DNA of 64,000 nt from Paenibacillus solani (GTDB lineage: Bacteria > Bacillota > Bacilli > Paenibacillales > Paenibacillaceae). The notes under the pieces are model-generated. The model was not told the DNA's origin. It searched no databases and saw only the letters and a program-made list of their open reading frames with translations. Shown here piece after piece: positions 55,053 to 62,900 of the stretch (position 1 is its first letter; the number at the start of each line of letters is the position of its first letter). A program made the position numbers and the translations under genes. The stretch lies in assembly GCF_001277345.1 (NCBI RefSeq), contig NZ_LIUT01000001.1, forward strand, positions 1,876,423 through 1,940,422, given 5' to 3'.

Positions 55053-56282
55053 TTATTTCATGTCCTGCCAGCTTTTGAAATCGTGAACGGCAAAGCCGGC
55101 ATAGCTTGCGTAGCGCGCCAATTGATTATGGGCAGATTGGAGCTCCTTTTCCATCACTTCATTGCTCATGGAATAGAATGAGACCCGCGGACCCTCTGTG
55201 CTTTTGACTGTTTCTACAGCAACAACAACTTTCTTCTTCAGCGTGGAGGCTTCTCTCAGCATGGCCTGCGCATTTTCCACAATTCCATTGCTGCCTATTG
55301 CATGATTCCGATAATTCATGATGACGAGGCAATCAAACTTCTCAAGCAGCCATGCGCTCATACTGTAATCCTTCCCCGGGACATTAATCGTATTCAGCCA
55401 ATACGGAACATCGATAGCAATTTTCAAGCCGCTCCCTCTGGTTTCTTTCTCGATCAGTCTCAAATTGTCCATCCAGCTTTCAATAATCGCCTTGTTGTCC
55501 TTTGTCCATTCGCTTAGCGCATAAGGTTCAATATCGAAATGCAGTCCTGTAAAGCTTGCTTCTGGGCCAACAGAGGAATTATAGGTTTTAACCCACGCGA
55601 TGAATTTTCGAATATCCTCCTGCTTAGACTTATAGACCCATTCGGGACGCCCCTCAAGTGCTTCCACTTGAATTCCTTCGCTTTTGGCTTTTCGAATAAA
55701 TCCCTCATATATCGCTGGATCGATATCTCTATTTACCTGAAGGTAAATAGATGTCACACCCTTCATTTTTGCGAAGCTTATAATTTTCTCTTGATCCTGT
55801 TTGATGATGTGACTGTCCCATATCCATGTTCCTTTCGGAACATTGGCCACGGAGGTCATAATGCTCACCAGATTGCGCGTGGGCTGCCACTCCACATTTG
55901 CATGCAGGGCTTCACTTATAAAACGCAGCGGAACCATCGTGCGGCCGTTTTTGAGCACTGTCGCCCCTTCAAAGTCTACTCTTTTTCCGTTCACCAGTGC
56001 ATGTTGATCGCCAATCACCAAAATAACAGTATCACGGTTAAGCGAGATCGTGATTTGTTTTAATTTTTGGTCCCATTTCGTAGCAGCTCCGAGCTTGTCG
56101 GATAAAAAAGCAAGTGGAACCATCGTAAGGTTGGATCTCTGATCGACATATGGGTGCTCATCCGGGAATTGTAGTACATCACGCCCATCCACGGATACTT
56201 GGACTTCGGAAGCGTAAATAGCGGGGGTAAACGCAGCTAAACTTAGCATGACAGCTAACGTGCATACTAGCATTTTTCTCAT
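55053..56282 (-). CDS. Secreted copper-amine-oxidase-N domain protein with TIM-barrel-like domain
   Basis: The 409-residue protein begins with a signal peptide (MRKMLVCTLAVMLSLAAFTPAIYA). A copper amine oxidase N-terminal-like domain (about 28-130, MVPLAFLSDKLGAATKWD and MVPLRFISEALHANVEW), common in Paenibacillus cell-surface proteins, follows. The C-terminal 270 residues look like a glycosidase-type barrel (WIWDSHIIKQDQEKI, FTGLHFDIEPY with acidic residues, LVIMNYRNHA). Activity on a wall or glycan is possible but not shown. GAGG nine bases before the ATG at 56282 supports this start over 56330. Confidence 0.8.
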   Translation of the reverse strand: MRKMLVCTLAVMLSLAAFTPAIYASEVQVSVDGRDVLQFPDEHPYVDQRSNLTMVPLAFLSDKLGAATKWDQKLKQITISLNRDTVILVIGDQHALVNGKRVDFEGATVLKNGRTMVPLRFISEALHANVEWQPTRNLVSIMTSVANVPKGTWIWDSHIIKQDQEKIISFAKMKGVTSIYLQVNRDIDPAIYEGFIRKAKSEGIQVEALEGRPEWVYKSKQEDIRKFIAWVKTYNSSVGPEASFTGLHFDIEPYALSEWTKDNKAIIESWMDNLRLIEKETRGSGLKIAIDVPYWLNTINVPGKDYSMSAWLLEKFDCLVIMNYRNHAIGSNGIVENAQAMLREASTLKKKVVVAVETVKSTEGPRVSFYSMSNEVMEKELQSAHNQLARYASYAGFAVHDFKSWQDMK

Positions 56283-56477
56283 GGGTGATTTCCTCATCTT
56301 TTTGAATTTGTTCTTTTTCTTAATGTGCACGCATTGTCACATAATGAGATTATACGGTATGGAATAATTGGTAACAAGATCAACAGGCTCGATCGCTGTG
56401 CAGAATTTGATAAAGGATGGCTTTTACATAAATCTCGCTTATCGTAATTGATAACATCAATTATGGTTAACCATTTA

Positions 56478-56523
56478 TCTTCTTGTGTTTTCGGAAATTG
56501 GTACAAGTTCTTGTCCCTCGACA
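56478..56523. repeat. Mosaic repeat, collapsed type B piece
   Basis: TTCTTGTG, GGAAATTGGTACAAGTTCTTGTCC and CTCGACA: left arm joined directly to the right end, hairpin partner deleted. Confidence 0.75.
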
Positions 56524-56582
56524 GATGAGTTTTTATGGGTGTGTCACTGATTTTATGATGATAACATTCCCTCCTACCTTAC

Positions 56583-56661
56583 TGTCCGTTAGCGCAACGC
56601 GGCTGCCGAACTAAGCGGCAGCCGCGTTTTAGTTATTTATTAAACTATAGTTTCCCGTTAG
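56583..56661. repeat. Mosaic repeat, type C (GC-rich hairpin), copy 2
   Basis: Same structure as 34944-35022: GTCCGTTAG, hairpin AACGCGGCTGCCG / CGGCAGCCGCGTT (56596-56608, 56616-56628), TTTTAGTTATTTAT, then CCCGTTAG (56654-56661). The second border contains the stop codon (56658-56660) of the gene at 56658. Confidence 0.85.
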
Positions 56662-57041
56662 TTCAATGAATGATTAACAACATGAAAACCACTCACTTTG
56701 TATCCGTCAAAATTAGCTTTAAAAGTAATTTGAACTATATCCGAGTAAGAATTCGTAGTAACTCTTCCCTCTAGTATGAACTCATGTTGAGGATAAGAGT
56801 TCGATTTCCTCAAAGGTAAGATATGCTGTCTATCGATGAGAAAGTTACTGGCATACTCTTTCCTAAGTACGTCCATGATCTTTGGACGAAGTTCAAAAAT
56901 TAGAACTTCTTCCAAGCTCTTATGTTGAATATCGACATTATTCATAGTTGGTGACTCATCGCTGTAAGCATCAACACCATCCAATATTGTAAAGTTGATT
57001 ACCCCTATGGCCCAAATCAAAATAATACATCTCCACCACAT
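56658..57041 (-). CDS. Small exported or membrane-anchored protein, unknown
   Basis: A 127-residue protein with an N-terminal hydrophobic segment (CIILIWAIGVINFTIL) that is a signal peptide or anchor, and an extracytoplasmic domain (KSLEEVLIFELRPKIMDVLRKEY, FILEGRVTTNSYSDIVQITFKANFDGYKVSGFHV). It is distantly like DUF3888-type proteins of Bacillus (uncertain). GGAGG lies 10 bases before the ATG. Its TAA stop is formed by the CCCGTTAG repeat border, so the last codons may have been set by the repeat. Confidence 0.6.
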   Translation of the reverse strand: MWWRCIILIWAIGVINFTILDGVDAYSDESPTMNNVDIQHKSLEEVLIFELRPKIMDVLRKEYASNFLIDRQHILPLRKSNSYPQHEFILEGRVTTNSYSDIVQITFKANFDGYKVSGFHVVNHSLN

Positions 57042-57091
57042 GAGAAATATCCTCCATTAATTTTGGCTATTTTGCCCATGAATTTATCGAA

Positions 57092-57252
57092 CTATCCTGC
57101 TCCATCGATGAGATCATATCGGTAATGTAACAATGTTCTTGTCATCTGTCGGGAATGTTATCAAGTTCTTGTCATTGCGATTTGACAAGAACTTGATAAC
57201 ATAAAAATAAAAAGCCCCTTAATCAGCGGCTTCTAATGTTACTATGTTTTTG
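57092..57252. repeat. Mosaic hairpin repeat, type A, copy 5
   Basis: TGTCGGG, hairpin 1 (TTATCAAGTTCTTGTCA and its exact complement), hairpin 2 slightly damaged (AAGCCCCTT / AGCGGCTT) and right end CCCGACA (57246-57252). Left part after TATCCTG lacks the CCCGTTAG motif. Confidence 0.85.
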
Positions 57253-57263
57253 TCACCCGACAC

Positions 57264-57476
57264 TTCAATTCGGCCGCCGTGCAGTTCCACGATCGATTTA
57301 GCGATGGCTAGTTAAAAACTCATCCTTTTTCTTGGTTACCTTGTTGCTCTTGTAAAAATTCTCTGTTTCATTGGACATGTCCGGCATATATGCGGCGCCA
57401 ACGCTAGCTATGGTTAAAGCCAGGCCCAGTCACGGTGAAAATGAAAAATCGAATGATCTTAAATTTATTTTTCATT
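57264..57476 (-). pseudogene. Fragments of a small exported protein and a histidine kinase
   Basis: Minus strand: MKNKFKIIRFFIFTVT then, after a one-base shift, LGLALTIASVGAAYMPDM to VTKKKG and a stop (signal-peptide-like start, 57476 leftward). Beyond it LAIAKSIVELHGGRIE (57312-57264) is the exact end-motif of a sensor kinase ATPase domain, without the rest. Both are relics; the kinase piece stops at the repeat end. Confidence 0.5.
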
Positions 57477-57740
57477 GAAACACCCTTTCAACAAGCAGTT
57501 TTTTTTCTGAAATGCTATTTCCTTCTTTGGATTGCCTCCCTTTTCTGGACAGAACTGCACAAATGATCCCCAGTGTACGGAAAACTAACCCGTTATTTTC
57601 GAATCACCTCTGACCCTTATGCGAACGACTGCTTCCGTCTGATTGTACCTTACATATTTGTGAGATACCCGTGAATATACTTCGAGATACCTTAGAATTA
57701 CCTTACAGTTTCTTGATCCACCACCACGGCAATGGCCGTT

Positions 57741-57815
57741 TGGACAAGAACTTATATCGTTAAATAAAAAAAGCCGCGTATGTATCCCGCGACTTCTTAT
57801 GCTTGTATGTTCTTG
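57741..57815. repeat. Mosaic repeat, decayed piece
   Basis: TTGGACAAGAACTTATATCG, AAGCCGCG / CGCGACTT hairpin and TGTATGTTCTTGG correspond to the right two thirds of an element with many changes. Confidence 0.6.
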
Positions 57816-57837
57816 GATTCCATACACGCCCTAGTTA

Positions 57838-57865
57838 AAGCAACCGATCCTTTTGGACCGGTTGC
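57838..57865. terminator. Hairpin terminator downstream of the Rieske gene
   Basis: GCAACCGATCC / GGACCGGTTGC with loop TTTT; the next 90 bases contain only the gene's 3' side. Confidence 0.7.
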
Positions 57866-57955
57866 CATAATATTGTTTACTTAGCTATCGTATCCGGTTT
57901 TCTCTCGTCATGAAATAATTATCCTAAGTAATTATTATCTGGATTCGTTTGTGTT

Positions 57956-59695
57956 TTATTTTTCTTCGAACAATTTCTCGCCGCGATGGAGCCGCCAAGC
58001 AATTTTAGCCGTATGGGGCGTCTCACGGGAAGTCGGCGCATGAGACGCCAAATACCGAGTAACCGCAAGGACCAGCGTTTCCCGGGCCTTCTCGGAAAAC
58101 GCCCCAGGTTCGGATGCCCAGTGGTCATATTCCGCCACAGCCGCCTCGTACATCTGGAAAGTATGGAACTCCGCATCCTCACGAAGCAGCGCATGACCCA
58201 ATACATTGAATAGTGGCTCTGGCTCTCCACCGCTGCGTAGATAGCGAATCACCCATGCCGCTGCCGGCGCCACTTGCTGTTGCTTGTCGAGAATCTCAAG
58301 CAACTCCGATGGTTGCGGTGCTTCACTCGTCGCGTCCATTACATTCGGTCTCTGGGCAGCTGGAATGTTCAAAAACCGATCAATGTAAATTGTAGCTGCA
58401 GTGTGGAAAATACCGCGAACCAGCATGGAATCGGTGGAACGGATCAAACCTTCGTGAACGGCGTGAGCATGTGTAAATGTGTGTAATACTGAAATCCAAT
58501 CCCCGAAATCGTTATTCGTATGAAAGCGGACGATCCGTTCTGCAGCAGCCAAAGCAACAATTTGCGAAATGCGCACAGGAGAGGCGCCTCCAAACAATGC
58601 TTCCGTCAACATGCGAATCGTCCGGAGTGGATCGTCTCCAAGTAGTGCTTGGAATAGCTCCTCGTCATCGATGATAGGGCTACCGCTTCCAGATGATAAG
58701 TCCTGTTTAGAAAGCTCCTCAAAGACTTCCGTCAACGGTTGAACTAAATTGACCGGGGACTGCCAGCTATGAAGCTCTTCGCTGCGGGTTACGTTCCCGA
58801 ACATTGGAACGAGCGAAGCAAGGACATATTTGCGTTGCTCATGTCCGACATACTTCAAACTCTCGAATGCTTTATTATGGAAATCCAATGTATGACCGCC
58901 ATTTATATAGAAATGGTCTGTCGCTGCCATGCTCATCATGGAGAATAACCGCTTCTCTTCGACCCCCGCCTGTACGGCAGTCAATAGTACCCGTTCCGCC
59001 CCCCGTGTATCCCGAACCTCGATGCAATCACGGTACCATTCCGTTAATCGTTCTTCCGAGACGCTTGTATTCGGAAGCGGATCGAGCAAGTAGCGCGTTC
59101 CGCTTCCGGCTGATTCGCGTGCCGTGTGCAACAATCCTTGAAACAACGCAAGAATGCGGCCTTGTTTATCAAGTTTTGGTAATACGTTGGCCATCGCTGC
59201 CAAAATGGTTAATCCGGAGCCCCACCCTTGCCTACGCTGTTTGACCCCAAACTCGATCCCGATCGCTGCAATTTCCGTTTCTGGAACGCCCGCTTCCATT
59301 AATCCAACTATGGCCTTGGCTATGACAAGCCCGATATTTTGTTTAAGGCCGTTCAGAAGTCGATCTTTGTACTGCTGTACTTGATAACTGTTTCGGGAAT
59401 TCGGGTTGACCCAAACCAATCCGTTTTGAATGGTTACATCGTGTACCGGAACGTCGTCCGCCCAAGGATCGAGCGTTCCGCCGCTGCATACGTCAAACCG
59501 TGCATGATGCCAATGGCATGTTAAAATTCCCTTGCATAAACTTCCCATATGAAGCGGAAAACCGAGGTGTGGACAGCGGTTATCAAGCGCATGCACTTTA
59601 TCCTCGTGATAAAAAACTACGATGCCCCCCTTGATCAGTTTCGGTCCTTGTTCTTGAAGCACTTCTACCGTACCCGCTTGAATCCATCCATTCAT
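57956..59695 (-). CDS. Rieske [2Fe-2S] protein with long helical C-terminal domain
   Basis: This 579-residue protein has an N-terminal Rieske domain (1-105) with ligands Cys41, His43 (RCPHLGF) and Cys60, His63 (TCHWHHARFD), the form found in ferredoxin-like and dioxygenase-associated Rieske proteins. The remaining 470 residues are helical with no recognised catalytic motif (several His, for example TDHFYINGGHTLDFHNKAFE and LHTFTHAHAVHEGL). The reaction is unknown. TTGGAGG precedes the ATG. GC-richer than flanks. A 38-base palindrome 62 bases upstream may control it. Confidence 0.82.
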   Translation of the reverse strand: MNGWIQAGTVEVLQEQGPKLIKGGIVVFYHEDKVHALDNRCPHLGFPLHMGSLCKGILTCHWHHARFDVCSGGTLDPWADDVPVHDVTIQNGLVWVNPNSRNSYQVQQYKDRLLNGLKQNIGLVIAKAIVGLMEAGVPETEIAAIGIEFGVKQRRQGWGSGLTILAAMANVLPKLDKQGRILALFQGLLHTARESAGSGTRYLLDPLPNTSVSEERLTEWYRDCIEVRDTRGAERVLLTAVQAGVEEKRLFSMMSMAATDHFYINGGHTLDFHNKAFESLKYVGHEQRKYVLASLVPMFGNVTRSEELHSWQSPVNLVQPLTEVFEELSKQDLSSGSGSPIIDDEELFQALLGDDPLRTIRMLTEALFGGASPVRISQIVALAAAERIVRFHTNNDFGDWISVLHTFTHAHAVHEGLIRSTDSMLVRGIFHTAATIYIDRFLNIPAAQRPNVMDATSEAPQPSELLEILDKQQQVAPAAAWVIRYLRSGGEPEPLFNVLGHALLREDAEFHTFQMYEAAVAEYDHWASEPGAFSEKARETLVLAVTRYLASHAPTSRETPHTAKIAWRLHRGEKLFEEK

Positions 59696-59756
59696 GTAAA
59701 CGCCTCCAATTATAAAATAATCGAATTACTTTTACCGCTTATAGAATATCTTATTT

Positions 59757-59794
59757 CGAACACTTTTTAAACATAAATGTTTAAAAAGTGTTCG
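59757..59794 (-). promoter_or_regulatory. Perfect 38-base palindrome upstream of the Rieske gene
   Basis: Eighteen-base arms CGAACACTTTTTAAACAT and its exact complement around AA. It lies 61 bases before the Rieske start. It is not followed by a T run on the minus strand, so operator is likelier than terminator; TetR-type sites have such symmetry. No regulator gene is adjacent. Confidence 0.55.
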
Positions 59795-60180
59795 TTTTAT
59801 TTAGCATAGGTCATAAATTCACTCTTGAACTTAAAAAGCCCTAGTAGACATATTTTCTTCCTCCCTTGTAATTGCACCTTTTATTAGGTGATTCACTTTT
59901 TTTCGAACGCAGCACTATTCTAATTCGGCTCTATAAGTTTAGCGATTTTTTATGCATTTCGAGTCTTTTCTTTGCGCAAAAAAATGTATCATCAACCTTT
60001 ACCAATCCATTCTTTTTCTATCTCTGAAAAGTAACGACGCGGTCTCTCGGGACTGTAACCAAGGATTGAAAACAGCTTCCGATTCCTTTGTTATTGATTT
60101 TAGCGCCCTTTATATGCATAGCAAATACTCATATCGTATAACTCGATATGCTTGATAAGCATTTCTACCGTCTGCCGCCG
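59795..60180. other. Intergenic, no gene seen
   Basis: AT-rich, no supported frame on either strand. Confidence 0.4.
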
Positions 60181-60329
60181 TCATATCGGGAGTGTAACCA
60201 TGTTCTTGTCATCAGTCGGGAATGTTATCAAGTTCTTGTCATTGTGTTTTGACAAGAACTTGATAACATAAATATAAAAAGCAGCATAATTAGCGGCTTC
60301 TAATGTTACTATGTTTTTGTCACCCGACA
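60181..60329. repeat. Mosaic hairpin repeat, type A, copy 6
   Basis: AGTCGGG, hairpin 1 with perfect arms, hairpin 2 partly damaged (AAGCAGC / AGCGGCTT), right end CCCGACA (60323-60329). Left border replaced by TCTGCCGCCGTC. Confidence 0.85.
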
Positions 60330-60360
60330 TTTACATTGTGTTTTAACTCAACTACTGCCC

Positions 60361-60450
60361 AGGCCGAATATCTTGCCGCTTCCCTGCTCCAACCGGTTCC
60401 CGTTATCGTCATACGTTTAACTTAAATTCTTGTCACCTGACGTTCCGTTC
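60361..60450 (-). pseudogene. Fragment of an RHS core, related to 41068-41205
   Basis: This stretch matches the intact RHS gene at 41068-41150 with a few changes and then jumps to 41199 across the shared CCTGACGT, deleting 48 bases (16 codons, in frame). A TAA lies in the frame. It is a relic of a second RHS gene, directly downstream of an immunity-like gene and a toxin-tip fragment. Confidence 0.7.
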
Positions 60451-60519
60451 ATCAATGGAGAATCCAAATAAATTTAAAAGGGTCCTAGGCAAGCCTAGAA
60501 CCCTTTTAAAGGTTTTCCA

Positions 60520-60897
60520 TTAAATTTTTAACTGTTTTTTACTACTGAAACGTGAAATCCAACCATCTTCCGTGTATAATTCTCCTGCTAATCCATCGCT
60601 AACTTCTTTAATGTTAACAAACACGTGGTCATTTGATTTAATCATTACATTTATGTCTTCCTCTTGCTCTAATGACCATAATAGATGATGTAAAGTGGTA
60701 TCAATAATTTTAGGAAACATATTAAATATAAACTTTAATTGTTCTGCGTCAAAAGACTTTAATGCCTGGAATACTTGTTGCGATCCCTGGTCTTTCATTT
60801 TTCCACTGAGTATTCTCTCCCAATCATCGATAGCTTCATCTCTAACCCTTTTAACTAAGTACTCTCCGAAAAAACTCAAAGCAAGTTGCTCACTCAT
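60520..60897 (-). CDS. Putative orphan immunity protein
   Basis: A 125-residue acidic cytosolic protein (LALSFFGEYLVKRVRDEAIDDWE, FNMFPKIIDTTLHHLLWSLEQEED, WISRFSSKKQLKI) without recognised domain. GGAGGAGATG lies before the ATG at 60897. It follows, on the minus strand, a toxin-tip fragment (60920-61186) and precedes an RHS-core relic, which is the position of an immunity gene left after the toxin was lost. Role inferred from position. Confidence 0.6.
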   Translation of the reverse strand: MSEQLALSFFGEYLVKRVRDEAIDDWERILSGKMKDQGSQQVFQALKSFDAEQLKFIFNMFPKIIDTTLHHLLWSLEQEEDINVMIKSNDHVFVNIKEVSDGLAGELYTEDGWISRFSSKKQLKI

Positions 60898-60919
60898 ATA
60901 AACATCTCCTCCAGATACA

Positions 60920-61186
60920 TTATTTATACCACGGAATATTACTTGGAACCTTTACACCCTGTTTACGAAGGTTATTAAGAGATTCTGCAACCAACCTACG
61001 TGCTTCTTTACGAGTTGCTCCGCCTGCTTGTAATGCTTCAACTGCGATACGTGTATGCTCAGTCATAGTATTTGGTCGTCCACTTTCACTAAGTTCTTTG
61101 AATAGCTCTCTCTGTTTGTTGGTCATAGCCTGATGGTTAAGTCCATTGTTTTTCATGAAGTCTTGACTTATACTAAAACTTTTTTA
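60920..61186 (-). pseudogene. C-terminal tip of a polymorphic toxin, 5' end lost
   Basis: The frame is open from 61186 (KSFSISQDF, just after a TAA) to the stop at 60920, with no ribosome site at the internal ATG. The end GGATRKEARRLVAESLNNLRKQGV and PSNIPWYK is of the type seen at the C-termini of RHS and other polymorphic toxins. It is cut off right where a truncated mosaic repeat begins (61196). Confidence 0.55.
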
Positions 61187-61195
61187 AGGATCATA

Positions 61196-61270
61196 AGAAC
61201 TTGTACCGATATAACAAAAAAACCGCTAAAATAGCGACTTATAATGGGAGCATGTTCTTGTCCCCCGACA
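61196..61270. repeat. Mosaic hairpin repeat, type B, left half missing
   Basis: GAACTTGTACCGAT, hairpin 2 ACCGCTAAAATAGCG and ATGTTCTTGTCCCCCGACA (right end at 61270). The left arm of hairpin 1 is gone; the break coincides with the truncated toxin tip. A variant border ACCGTTAG follows at 61289-61296. Confidence 0.8.
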
Positions 61271-61298
61271 TTTATTAAGCTATCGTGTACCGTTAGCT

Positions 61299-61961
61299 TT
61301 ACGGGCTACCGATCACCCCAACCACTTTCCCCTCAATTTTATCTGTGGGTAATGGGCCGAACAATTTGCTATCATTACTGCGTAACCAATCATCACCTAC
61401 AAGATAAACGCTGTCTTCGGGGATCTCGATTTCCTCCATGCTCAGTTGTTCAAAATTATCCACATTATTTTCCATGTTTTTTCGTATGTAATCTTCTAAG
61501 TCAATACGCTCTATAGCTTTTTTCAAACTATCGAGATCAGCACCGTGTCTATGTGCTCTTCCGTAAAAAGCATCAAGCAATTTCCCGTTAATATAGATCT
61601 GTCCTTTTTCAATCTTCACCTTTTCGCCAGGTAACCCGATTACTCTAGAAATACTGTACTCTCCAAGATTCTTTTTAGTTTCAGGATTTGTAAAGTATAC
61701 GATATCACCGCGACTAATCGCATGCTCATTGTAATACTTCAAATCAATCACAACCTCACCTTCTAAATCATGATTGCCACGATCCATGTTGTCATAGTTA
61801 TGATTGTAGATGACCTGCCCGGAATCCAACTCATTTTTTGTTACTGTTTTAATCGTTGGTTTGGTTATGGAATCAGTGATGATTTTACTTGACTCATCTG
61901 AACTACTACATGCTGCAAATATGAGTCCAAATACAATAACAATAATGACCACTTTCATCAT
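61299..61961 (-). CDS. Signal-peptidase-I-like lipoprotein, probably inactive
   Basis: This 220-residue protein has a lipoprotein signal (FGLIFAACSSS). Its rear domain matches signal peptidase S26 around RGDIVYFTNPE, SRVIGLPGEKVKIEKGQIYING and VGDDWLRSNDSKLFGPLPTDKIEGKVVG. The catalytic Ser region (normally SMEPT) is not found; the aligned stretch reads NMDRGNHDLEG, and the Lys before RxIGLPG is Ser. So it is probably not a peptidase. GAGGGGAG lies before the ATG. Its TAA stop overlaps the border motif CCGTTAGCTTTA. Confidence 0.7.
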   Translation of the reverse strand: MMKVVIIVIVFGLIFAACSSSDESSKIITDSITKPTIKTVTKNELDSGQVIYNHNYDNMDRGNHDLEGEVVIDLKYYNEHAISRGDIVYFTNPETKKNLGEYSISRVIGLPGEKVKIEKGQIYINGKLLDAFYGRAHRHGADLDSLKKAIERIDLEDYIRKNMENNVDNFEQLSMEEIEIPEDSVYLVGDDWLRSNDSKLFGPLPTDKIEGKVVGVIGSP

Positions 61962-62046
61962 TTCCCACTCCCCTCGACTTCTTTTCCTTTATACGTAAAC
62001 ATAAGGTTAAGTGGTCCAAAATTACAGTAGCTTGATTGAACTAATC

Positions 62047-62207
62047 TGCCCGTTAGTTTAATAAAAGGGCGTACTGCCGACGATGAAATCATATCGGGAA
62101 TGTAACAATGTTCTTGTCATTGTGTTTTGACAAGAACTTGATAACATAAATATAAAAAGCCGCATAATCAGCAGCTTCTAATGTAACTATGTTTTTGTCA
62201 CCCGACA
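62047..62207. repeat. Mosaic hairpin repeat, type A, copy 7 (internal deletion)
   Basis: TGCCCGTTAG (62047-62056), GTTCTTGTCATTGTGTTTTGACAAGAACTTGATAAC-type hairpin and CCCGACA right end (62201-62207). Compared with other copies the 30 bases between the two GTTCTTGTCAT direct repeats are missing, so hairpin 1 is shortened to the AGTTCTTGTC-type core. Confidence 0.85.
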
Positions 62208-62292
62208 TTTATAATTTCCCATACGATTTCAGTCTTGGCATCTACATAGTGCCCCCGTCAACAATTCTTAACAAACTTTGGTGAAGCTTTGT

Positions 62293-62637
62293 CTAATTAT
62301 TAGAACCATTCTCTGCAAACATATTTTTAAAATCTTCTTTTGAGACAACACACCAACCGTTTACTTTAAGTCTCTCTATATAGGTCTCTATCTCGGTTTC
62401 TTCCCTTTCTAACTCAAGGGGGCATAGTGAAACCCAGCATTCATTTAAAGCATAATTCATTGTAATCTTAACAACTTCATATCCATTATGAAATCCTGGA
62501 TGAAATCCTGGATCATCTAAAATGTCCCCTTTTACAGGACGAATATTAGATTCAAATGTTTTTATAACTATTTCTCCGATATTGTTTTCTTTTTGTTCTT
62601 TTATGGATGATATAAAAATCATTAAATTAATTTTCAT
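62293..62637 (-). CDS. Small protein, 114 residues, unknown
   Basis: AAGGGG lies 7 bases before the ATG at 62637 (MKINLMIFISSIKEQKEN). The product is acidic with a likely N-terminal beta strand and no clear signal (the hydrophobic part is short). CWVSLCPLELEREETEIETY and WCVVSKEDFKNMFAE follow. Family not recognised. Single gene between mosaic repeats. Confidence 0.5.
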   Translation of the reverse strand: MKINLMIFISSIKEQKENNIGEIVIKTFESNIRPVKGDILDDPGFHPGFHNGYEVVKITMNYALNECWVSLCPLELEREETEIETYIERLKVNGWCVVSKEDFKNMFAENGSNN

Positions 62638-62770
62638 CATAATCCCCTTCTTTACATTAAAATGTATTAATACAGTTATCTCTCTCCACGATACTACAAA
62701 ATGGTGATATTATCCTTTCACTTATTGAGCTAATCTGCTTCGTTTGTTCAATAAAGTACATTCCATTCAT

Positions 62771-62796
62771 TATACAAGTACTTGTACCGATAAAAT
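62771..62796. repeat. Mosaic repeat, small type B piece
   Basis: ACAAGTACTTGTACCGATAAAATGG corresponds to the right arm and tail of a type B hairpin with a shortened core. Confidence 0.55.
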
Positions 62797-62900
62797 GGCC
62801 AAGCGATATGCCAAGCCCTCTTCGATTGCCGGATTTGTCATTCATTCTGGATTCTCGGCAACTCATAACGTTGTTACAAATGGCACTCCCGAAACATCAG

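Noticed and set aside
29313..62207. Interpretation of the repeats as a CRISPR array
   Set aside because: Spacing is irregular (kilobases with genes between), units are about 120-200 bases with internal hairpins, and no cas genes are present.
29313..62207. Classical integron attC sites
   Set aside because: CCCGTTAG does not satisfy the R' consensus GTTRRRY (it gives GTTAGT or GTTAGC), no RYYYAAC partner is in place, and no IntI with its extra helix was seen; only a looser cassette idea is kept as a finding.
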